Source of the DNA: Closterium sp. NIES-65
Taxonomy: Eukaryota > Streptophyta > Zygnematophyceae > Desmidiales > Closteriaceae
Assembly (NCBI GenBank): GCA_948144175.1
Contig: CANXME010000553.1
Span: forward strand, 372,001-436,000
Reading direction: 5' to 3'
Length of the DNA: 64,000 bases
This document shows, in pieces, positions 51,311 to 64,000 of this stretch. The notes beneath the pieces are model-generated. The model did not search any database and was not told where the DNA came from. It saw only the letters and a list, made by a program, of their open reading frames with translations. The translations under genes and the position numbers were made by a program. The number at the start of each line of letters is the position of its first letter. Position 1 is the stretch's first letter.

Positions 51311-52970
51311 GCCTCATTCGCTTCAAGTGAATTTGTTTTCCTAATCTCAGGCACTACCACCGGCTTCGTGAGTACGTTGAGGTTGGGTATTACGTTAAGT
51401 CTATAAAGAGCAAAGAGGCCGAGTTGCATTCCACAATCGTGTAGATGTGAAGGGTAAGAATGAATGCTATTATGTAAGATATGGTATTCTTAGCATACAA
51501 CACATAGCCATTTATACGAGTTCCACCTTGAAGCATGTGGTAATGTGCAATAGTGCTCCTTAGTTAGCCTTTGCTCACCGCCCCACCACCCCCTCCCACC
51601 CACAACTTTTTCCCCAAAACTCACGTGAGAGTATCCTAATGAGTATCTTAAAAGTGTATTACATCCATTAGTGTGAACATCATGGCCCTAGCGGGTATGG
51701 TTTGATGCAATGTGGTCTTCATGGCTGCCACTCCACCAAGTCCTTGAGTACTGTACATAAAAACGCAGGTGGTACCAACCAATCCACAATGACCAAATCA
51801 CAGACGCCACTTCCCCGTTCCCCGATGTGAAGCTCCCACAAGCCCATGCCGAGAAGCTAGCATGGTAAAAAAAGATTCAAGGCGTGTTACCTTATTCTAG
51901 TTTTCGATTCATATTCAGCTGTTGCTGCACAGATGTTCCGGAGATTTCCGATGTACACCCTGTTAGTGCATGAAATTCCGTGTTTGAGACCCCTCAATTA
52001 TTTGCTCTGTGTAAACACTCAAGGAACTAATGAGATCAAACTTAATCACTCAAACACTCAAGTACATAATGTGGTCTTCATGTACTGTACTCTATTATTT
52101 TGATTAAGTTTGCATGCAGGAACTTCCCACATAAAAAAGCCCAGAATAGAGAAACTGATGCGCCGTTCCCCAGCTTCTCCCCTACACCCCGACAGCCCAA
52201 TCATTTTATAGTTAGCAGAAAAATATTTGATCCTCAGTGCGACATGGCGAACTTAAAGAAAACTACTAATCTGACATACTCATCTCGACATAGTCCAGAA
52301 CATTGAATTCTCATTGCATGTTATAAAAGCACCCCCAAAGTGGCAGGATGAACGGGGCTAATGACTCGGATCTGGTAGGGTCCCCCAAAACCAACGGGCA
52401 GCCATTTCTAGCACCCCATTCAACCAGCCCACACCACTGCCACTTTGAGGCGGAGCAGAAAGTGCCAAGAGGCGAGGGTGCGTGCCATTGGCAAAGGCTG
52501 GCAAGGTTGCATTTGTTTCAACGAGGTGATGGCGAACCGTGTTTTGTAAATGCTTTCTTTTCCTAGAAAGGCATGAAACCACGTAGTCGATGTAGGAGGC
52601 TTCAATTCGCATGTGTTGCACGTTGTTGTGAAGTCAAACATTGGGTCTGCAAAACTTCTTTGGCAAAACCGTCCATATCAGAACCCATTTAATTGGACAA
52701 CCAACACCTAACCTCATCCTCAGAACCTGCTGATTTTAGGATGGACGTTAGAGGACGCCCCTCAGCTGTCACATTGTACTGTTCAGCGTGCTTGGATCGA
52801 ATCATGACACATGGAGCATGGTTGGACGGCCATCACCGCCTCTTTCCCCGATACAGTCACCGCGTCTGCTCGGGCAGCAAGTTCTCGCCGTTCCGCCTTT
52901 GTGCAGCACTGGTCACCGGAGAGAGTCCACCCGAGGGCAACCACGCGGAGTAACCTAGCAAACCCCCACA
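51311..52970 (+). other. Spacer of the second duplicated block
   Basis: No gene seen. 52335-52580 (GGCAGGATGAAC ... GCACCCCATTCAACCAG ... AAGTGCCAAGAGGCGAGGG) matches 26640-26880 downstream of the intact hexosaminidase gene. The rest is AT-richer than its surroundings and shows no frame or repeat that I can name. Confidence 0.5.
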
Positions 52971-53449
52971 TACACCTGTTCCGCGATAATTTCACACCCC
53001 CTATCTTCACCCCCTTTGTCCTTTTCTGGGGCAATCTGACTAGGGGCGGCAGAAAAGTGACCAAGGGGGTGCACGCGCGGCTGAGTCAGCAAGGGGTCAT
53101 TTCATGTTTGACCTGGGCGCGAAATCGCTTTTCCAGGCACAATCCAGAAATTCGCATCCGCAATCCTCCGATTGCGGATGTTTCAAATTTCTCACGTGTT
53201 CAATTCGCATTGGCGAAAATCACAGCGCCAAAAACGCGACCATACAAAAAAATGCACGCATTCTTCCTTGAATCAAATACACATGAACCTGACGTGTACA
53301 AAGTAGAATGTCCAACCCAGCTTCACCATCTCTCGAAATCGAATCGCTTGCAGACTCAAAATTCAGAACAAACTCATTCGACACCAGAGACTGCCACATT
53401 TCTCGCCAGCGTTTTTTCCACCTCCTAACAGCCTTCCCACCATAACAGA

Positions 53450-54830
53450 ATGCCTAAGCCTAAAAAAAATGCAGCTCTAACTCGTGTCGAGAAGGCTGCA
53501 TTATGCGAGTATCGTGTTAGGAACCCGAACTTGTCGCAGAAAGAGCTTGCGTTATGGTGCTTCACGAGCTTCAAAAAACACCCGTGTCGTACCACTGTAT
53601 GTAAGATACTAAAAGCCTCAACCAAATGGACAGCCCCCTCTTTACTCCCCACAGACCGTAAACGCCTCCGTGAGGGAAAGTTTCCCGCCCTTGAGGCCAG
53701 GTTGCATGCGTGGGCTGTTAGGCACACTGCAGCGAATTTACCGATCACCTTCCATGTTCTTCTTCAAAAGTCAGAGGCATTTGCCAAAGCTATGCGTCTT
53801 CCTAGCGATTTCACAGTCTCTCCCGGGTGGTTATGCCGCGCGTTTGCACGAATGGGGATGTCGTCGTATCAGAGGAAGGGCGAGGCGAAGGATGCTAATG
53901 CTGAATCCATTGCCATCGCTAGGGAGACCATACCGAAAATCCTCAAAGATTTTGGGTACGAGGCCGCGGATGTGTACAACATGGATGAGACCGGATTTAT
54001 CTCCGGTCAACAACCGCGTCGCACGTACGCGAACGAATCCGTGGCGGGAGGGAAGTTAGACAAAGAACGGTTTACCCTTGCATTGTGTTGCAACGCCGAT
54101 GGCACCGATTTGATGAAACCAATCGTCATTGGAAAGGCATTGCGGCCGACTTCATTCCGGAACGATTTCCACGTGGACGACTACACTTGGTACCGTGCAA
54201 ATAGGCGTGCATGGATGACCTCAGAGGTAAGCAATGAATACCCCCGCCACTTCCCACTTGTCGTGTATGCAAACATTATTTCCAACTTACTCACAACTCT
54301 CTTTGGCTTTCTTGTGTTGCGCATAGATCTTCACCCAATGGGTGGACGCGGTGGACGGCGACATGGGATTCAAGGACCGGAAAATCGCAATATTGGTGGA
54401 CAATGCATGCGCACACAACATCAATAACATCGAGGGAAAGCGCGAGTTTTGGAGGGACGGGATCAAGGTTGTGGAGCTTCCAAACGTGAGGGTAATTTAT
54501 CTACCCCCAAACTGCACTTCCCACGTACAACCCTTGGATCAAGGTGTCATCGCAACATTGAAGTTGCGGTACCGGAAAATTTTGGTCACGTGGTTGCTTG
54601 ATCAATTTCAGCGCACGCGTGATCAAGAGGCACGGAAAACTGTCCGGCCCGACTTGCGGACTGCCATTACATGGATATGTGGTGTATGGAGTACTATGGG
54701 TCGAGAGATCATAAGGAGGTGTTGGCGTCGGTCCGGTGTGGTGCCGTACACTTGGTTGGAGGAGTGGGGGTTGGAACGGTTATTTCAAGGACCTTCTAAG
54801 GACCCGAGACGGCTGACATCACAGCTCTAG
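53450..54830 (+). CDS. Pogo-like DDD transposase, two exons
   Basis: Exon 1 is 53450-54226 and exon 2 is 54327-54830, with a 100-bp GT-AG intron (TCAGAG|gtaagc ... cgcatag|ATC), phase 0, giving 426 residues. The N-terminus has a psq/CENP-B-like helix-turn-helix (RVEKAALCEYRVRNPNLSQK) and a second HTH (LEARLHAWAVRHTA ... SPGWLCRAFARMGM). The catalytic triad fits pogo DDE_1: MDETGF, ILVDNACAHN and NCTSHVQPLDQGVIATLK, the last acidic residue being Asp. All motifs are intact, so it may be active. Without the insertion context it could be taken for a domesticated CENP-B-like protein, but the TIRs argue against that. Confidence 0.92.
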
Positions 54831-54869
54831 GTGTGTTAATGAAAAAAACTGAAGATTGACGATCCTTTA

Positions 54870-55202
54870 ATGACCGCTCGGGCGTTCGTTGGTTGTGACG
54901 ACCACGTCGCCACTTCTACACGCGTTGCAAACGACACGGAGTGGGTTGGTAGGAGTTGGTGGACTGCCCAACCCGGAAACCGCGGCGTCCCATTCGATCT
55001 GAATGACGCGCCCCCCTCTGAGGCAGGCATGGATGCTGCAGATGCAGCAGCGGCAACGACGGCCTTGCATGAGTTCGCATCGGATTCCTCTATGGCGAGG
55101 TATGTTTGTCCCGCGGTTGATCGCGCCGCAGGTACCTACAGTTTTAGGGACCTGCTTTCAGAAGACAACATGGCGTTCGCGTATGCTGGGCTAAACACAT
55201 AG
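54870..55202 (+). CDS. Small second ORF inside the pogo element
   Basis: 110 codons (MTARAFVGCDDHVATSTRVA ... AYAGLNT) start 40 bases past the transposase stop, inside the inverted repeats. I recognise no domain. The sequence NRGVPFDLNDAPPSEAGMDA has an EAR-like DLN core, which may be chance. It could be a passenger ORF or a C-terminal extension joined by alternative splicing, although I found no splice pair that avoids the transposase stop. Confidence 0.45.
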   Translation: MTARAFVGCDDHVATSTRVANDTEWVGRSWWTAQPGNRGVPFDLNDAPPSEAGMDAADAAAATTALHEFASDSSMARYVCPAVDRAAGTYSFRDLLSEDNMAFAYAGLNT

Positions 55203-55557
55203 TGCTCCTTGTACCATTGCCTTTTAACGTGTGCAAGGAAGGAGCATTGTATCATGTTCCGAATTTCTGTTTTTGTTTGTAGGCCTTTATTTACGTTCAG
55301 GTGTACTTGCATTTTTCCAGTTATAGAATTTGTTTCTCTTGAGTTTTGCATTTTCGGAGGTGTCTCCTACACACAAGGAATGTTCAACAAAGTCAAAGCT
55401 GCTGAGTCAACTTTCGGATTTCACTTTCCACGCGCGCTGACTCAGCGCGCGTGAAATTAGTCGGAACAGTTTTCTTACCCCTAACTTCACACCCCCCAGA
55501 ACAGACAAATCCGCGTGCGCGATTTTTAGGGTGTGAAAATAACGCGGAACAGGTGTA

Positions 55558-56174
55558 CATTATCCGGGAACGCGTTTTCGTAGTGTGTGTTTCGTATCAA
55601 CCTTGATACTGTACTTTGACCGACAGCAGTACTGTACTGTTTCTCACTCCAACGCACAAGTCTAAGCACATGTACGTGTAAATTTCTCCACGCAATCCCT
55701 GGCATCGTTGCCGGGCAGAGGCTCCTGGAAACCCGCACATTGATCTGCTGCCTGTCTTCCCCGCTTTGGTCCATTCCTCCCAGCAAGCCATTTTCTGTCC
55801 CCGTCTTGGCGGAAGGTTTTATTCCATACCAGCTCGATCCTGCCAACCATCCCCCCCACTGTTTCTTGACAGAAGCTCCATTCCACTCCACCCTACAATT
55901 ATTCGAATCGTCCTCGTGATCCGTTTGTGGTCCGTGAAACCTGATGACGAAAGTCTATCGCCTTCAGAAATTCTATTTTGAGACTTTCGTGATCCAATTC
56001 AGGACTTTTCACCAATGCATTCTCGTTCCCATATGTGTACTACTTCTGCTCCCGCTTCTCTACGACTTCTGCACAAATTGTGGGCCTTCGATTCGAAATC
56101 GGCGGCTTCAGACCTTTCAGACAGATTCAAGCTTTTGTTAGCACATTTGAGATTTTTGGATTCCAATTTTGGAA
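55558..56174 (+). other. WRKY 2 upstream region, shared with WRKY 1
   Basis: 55690-56174 aligns with about 28845-29319. Shared strings include TCGTTG-CGGGCAGA, CACATTGA-CTGCTGCC, CTT-GTGATCCAATTCAGGACT and the bases up to the start codon. The two genes kept a common 5' region of about 480 bp, a likely promoter and 5' UTR. Confidence 0.7.
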
Positions 56175-61443
<5,269 letters not shown>

Positions 61444-61489
61444 CCCCGGCAGCAGCACTGCCAGGTGCCGCCCTCCCAGCGGACAGTCT

Positions 61490-61635
61490 GCTGAGAGCAG
61501 CCTGTGTGATGGACAGCATGAGAGCAGCCTGTGTGATGGACAGCATGAGAGCAGCCTGTGTGATGGACAGCATGAGAGCAGCCTGTGTGATGGACAGCAT
61601 GAGAGCAGCCTGTGTGATGGACAGCATGAGAGCCC
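61490..61635 (+). repeat. 27-bp repeat, five units
   Basis: AGCAGCCTGTGTGATGGACA plus GCATGAG, five times, past the WRKY 2 stop. WRKY 1 has a single unit here (36105-36131, coding VACVIDSIR), so the amplification came after the duplication. Confidence 0.93.
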
Positions 61636-61656
61636 TGGGTTTAGGGTTTAGGGTTT
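61636..61656 (+). repeat. Short interstitial TTTAGGG tract
   Basis: Two and a half plant-type telomere units (GGGTTTAGGGTTTAGGGTTT) lie exactly where homology with the WRKY 1 tail stops (GAGAGCCCTG|GGTTTAGGG). Confidence 0.85.
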
Positions 61657-63157
61657 GTCCGGGTCGAGCGACGAGGGGGTGTTTTCTTTCCAATCAGGGC
61701 CTGACTGTGGGCCTTGTTGGAGCTTGCAATGTGGTAGCTAACCCACGAGACTAACGTTATCGCCATGTCCTCGGTTTTGCGCACCCAACCAACAATCTAC
61801 CACCGCGTCAAACATGTACATTTTGTTCTCAACCTTTTGTGCTCTAAAAAAAATATACATTATGTAGCGACCCGGGTGCAATGTAGCTTTTTCTGATGAC
61901 AAGACCCCCCCCCCCCCCCCCCCCCCCCCCCCCTTTTTTTGTGTAGTTATCATAGCACCCTGGGGTGGTATGTCCGGGGTAATACGGTAATACTGCTCGA
62001 TTTGCATAGAAGGGACCATTTATTAGTGTATACATACGAGCTTATACATTGTACCAGTACAACCAGTATTATACGGTATACTTGATGGTATCTGTTTGTT
62101 CTGTTTGTTGAAGGCTTCCCTTCAAGAACCAATCTGTGTGTGTCCAAAGTTCTCGCTGCCAAGAGCCTCACACGGGCTAGGTTCAGGGCAGGGAAGGGAA
62201 GGGAATGAGCAAGGAGGGTAAGTGGGAGTGTGGGGAGCAGAGGGAAAGAGAGAGGAGTGTGGGGGAGGGAGTGCAAGGAGATGGAGTGGAAGGGGTGTGT
62301 GGAGTAAGAATGTGTGGGAGGAGGGGCGTGGGTTGAGGGGTACAACAGAGGAAAGGGAGTGCGGGGAGAAGGGTCTGGGAGAAGGTGTGTGAGCACAGGA
62401 GGATGGGGTGAGGATGGGTGAGGATGGGGTGAGGATGGGGTGAGGATGGGTGAGGATGGGGTGAGGATGGGTGAGGATGGGGTGAGGATGGGGTGAGGAT
62501 GGGTGAGGATGGGGTGAGGATGGGTGAGGATGGGGTGAGGATGGGGTGAGGACGTGTGGGTGTGGGAGGAGGGGTGTGAGGGGAGGGGGATCGGGAAGGA
62601 GGGGGTGGAGGAGATGGGATGCGTGGGTTGAAAGGTGTGGGATGAGGGGTGTGTATGGGGCTAGGGGTGTGTGGGGTGAGTGTAGTTGTGGGAGCCGGGG
62701 GGTAGGAGGAGAGGTGTGGGAGAAGGGGTGTGGAAGGAGAGGTGTGGGAGAAGGGGTGTGGAAGGAGAGGTGTGGGAGAAGGGGTGTGGAAGGAGAGGTG
62801 TGGGAGAAAAGGTGTGGAAGGAGGGTTGTGGGAAGAGGGGTGTGAGAGGAGGGGATGCGAGCAGTGGACTTGTAGCCTGAGATGTTCGTGAGAGGAGGTG
62901 AAAGGGAGGTCACGGAGTTAATGACTACCTACCAAGATGATGAAAGTAAGGCCTTTGAAGCCCACCACCTATCTATTTTGACAAGTCATGAAGCAGTATC
63001 TGCATGGTTCCAGAGGCAAGTGGACTTCTGATTCCCAGCTTATCAGTCCCTTGTTCACTGCAAGGCTTGCCATGTCTTAATAATGCTTACAATTCGACAT
63101 GACACCCCCTAAACAAAATCACAGTTCACGCACCACCGTTCTCCACCGCACTCCATC
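61657..63157. other. Insertion, C homopolymer and G-rich flank
   Basis: 61657-61990 has no match in block A and no gene; it contains about 29 C in a row at 61905-61933. From about 62005 the match to block A returns (CCATTTATTAGTGTATACAT). 62400-62560 is a GGATGGGGTGAGGATGGGTG repeat and 62690-62850 a GGTGTGGGAGAAGGGGTGTG repeat. 62880-63157 is plain sequence that should hold the 3' UTR of the transketolase gene. Confidence 0.55.
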
Positions 63158-63558
63158 TCACTGGATCCTACCCATCACCTTATAAGCGTGCTCCATAATG
63201 TTGTCTACAGTGAATCCGAACTTATGGAACACTTCAAGATAATGCCCGCTGGCACCGAATCGCTCAACAGAGAGGACAGACCCCTCAGGTCCCACCCACT
63301 CGCACCAGCCCTGTGAGTGAAAGGCAGGGAGCAAGTTGAGCCACAAATTAAGCATACACTACAATGGCTGGGACAAGCATAATACTATACATTAAGCAGA
63401 ACCATTAATAGAAGCAGCAGCTAGAGAACCAGCCTACCTGGGAGCGAGCAGCCTCAACAGCCAGTCGTTTGGTGACACGTGGCGGCAGCACAGCGTCCCG
63501 ATACTCCCTAGGCTGCTGCCTGAAGAGCTCCCAGCAGGGGAGTGACACCACCCGCACG
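63158..63558 (-). CDS. Transketolase-like protein, last two exons
   Basis: Minus-strand exons 63558-63438 and 63310-63158 (stop TGA) are joined in phase 0. They code the C-terminal domain of a transketolase: [35 protein letters not shown], then [40 protein letters not shown] and VMGRIQ. The SLPCWELF and (D/E)RFGAS strings are family signatures. Transketolase uses thiamine diphosphate to move two-carbon units in the Calvin and pentose-phosphate cycles, but this C-terminal domain does not bind the cofactor. The usual GSTFGWEKYVG segment is replaced by [11 protein letters not shown], so the protein is divergent. The upstream intron extends at least to the window edge, and the rest of the gene lies to the right. 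Confidence 0.85.
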
Positions 63559-63654
63559 CTGCTTGCATGTGATATGCGAGGGGGGTTGGGGGTGGGGCGG
63601 TGGGGCATGGACGGGTTGGGTTTGGGTTGGCAAGCAGGAAGTGAGTCTTTTTAA

Positions 63655-63895
63655 ACCCCTTGGAGAAGAGCTCCCAGCAGGGGAGTGACACCACCCGCAC
63701 GCTGCTTGCATGTGATATGTGAGGGGGGTTGGGGGTTGTGGGGATGAGGTTGGGGGAAGGGATGGGGTTGGGGCATGGGGCATGGGGCATGGGTTGGCGA
63801 GCAGGAGAAGTCTTAAGCGCCTCGAAAAAGCTCCCAGCATGAAGAGACACAATCAACCCGCACGTCGCTTGCACGTGATAAGCGATGGGGGGACA
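63655..63895 (-). repeat. Two echoes of the transketolase penultimate exon
   Basis: GAGCTCCCAGCAGGGGAGTG ... CGCACGCTGCTTGCATGTGA (63667-63720) and a more decayed copy (63828-63885) repeat the start of exon 63558-63438 with its acceptor. Both sit upstream in gene sense, followed by G-rich repeat like that next to the real exon. Confidence 0.85.
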
Positions 63896-64000
63896 TGAGT
63901 GGGCATGCGGCATGGGTGGGTTGGCATTAAGTTGGGGGCAAAGATCTCGTAGCACATGGAGCTCTTGGGAATTGGAAAGAAAAAAACGTTTTTGAAAGGG

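Larger units (their letters stand above)
52971..55557 (+). mobile_element. Pogo/Tigger-type DNA transposon, complete
   Basis: Terminal inverted repeats of about 28 bp (left from 52973, CACCTGTTCCGCGATAATTT; right the inverse, ending at 55555) differ at about two positions. They are flanked by TA on each side (52971-52972 and 55556-55557), the target duplication of the Tc1/mariner-pogo superfamily. The element is about 2.58 kb and holds one intron-bearing transposase and a small second ORF. It is inserted just upstream of WRKY 2, where the WRKY 1 copy has none. Confidence 0.92.

Noticed and set aside
61636-61656. Chromosome end
   Set aside because: Only two and a half TTTAGGG units, and genic sequence continues on both sides.

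Overview
The window is eukaryotic nuclear DNA with many short GT-AG introns, low-complexity coding tails, long microsatellites, LTR retrotransposons and a pogo-type DNA transposon. A PADRE-domain gene, two WRKY-type genes that keep the land-plant 'PR' intron in phase 2, a plant-style multi-KH protein and a TTTAGGG-type repeat all point to the green lineage. The repeat-swollen introns make a streptophyte alga (a zygnematophyte or charophyte) my best guess. The assignment is inference; nothing here names the species.

Layout, left to right. (1) 1-3352: two tandem minus-strand PADRE (DUF4228) paralogs, the left one cut by the window edge, with duplicated upstream segments. (2) 5502-12288: a plus-strand KH-domain RNA-binding protein with about five KH domains (HEN4/RCF3 type) in at least 11 exons. 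(3) 14211-25784: a plus-strand GH20 beta-N-acetylhexosaminidase. I could reconstruct it as 15 exons with matching phases, giving 745 residues. (4) 26905-28763: two foldback elements with long inverted arms. (5) 29320-37334: WRKY-like gene 1 (heptad WIKYGHK), with about 1.05 kb of uninterrupted (TG)n in its WRKY intron. (6) 39854-47329: a complete minus-strand Ty1/copia element with identical 132-bp LTRs and a TCTTG target duplication. (7) 48215-51310: remnants of two further copia elements and several decayed copies of the hexosaminidase last exon. (8) 52971-55557: a pogo/Tigger-like DNA transposon with terminal inverted repeats, TA duplication and a complete DDD transposase. (9) 56175-61443: WRKY-like gene 2 (heptad WKKYGHK). 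(10) 63158 onward, minus strand: the last two exons of a transketolase-like gene.

Three patterns cut across the genes. First, 25.6-39 kb and 50.5-62.9 kb are two diverged copies of one block (hexosaminidase end, spacer, WRKY gene, G-rich flank), later broken up by different transposons. Second, introns of the KH, hexosaminidase and transketolase genes hold partial copies of the neighbouring exon edge, splice site included ('exon echoes'), often amplified into minisatellites. Third, a family of about 18-bp perfect palindromes, TTTTGAG-core-CTCAAAA with a self-complementary 4-base core (TCGA, GCGC or AATT), recurs about 20 times, mostly at the joints of tandem duplications. I know of no described element that matches it, and it is the best candidate here for something new.

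The genes do not form a pathway: glycan hydrolysis, RNA binding, transcription control and carbon metabolism sit side by side as in ordinary plant chromatin. No rRNA, tRNA or CRISPR was seen.
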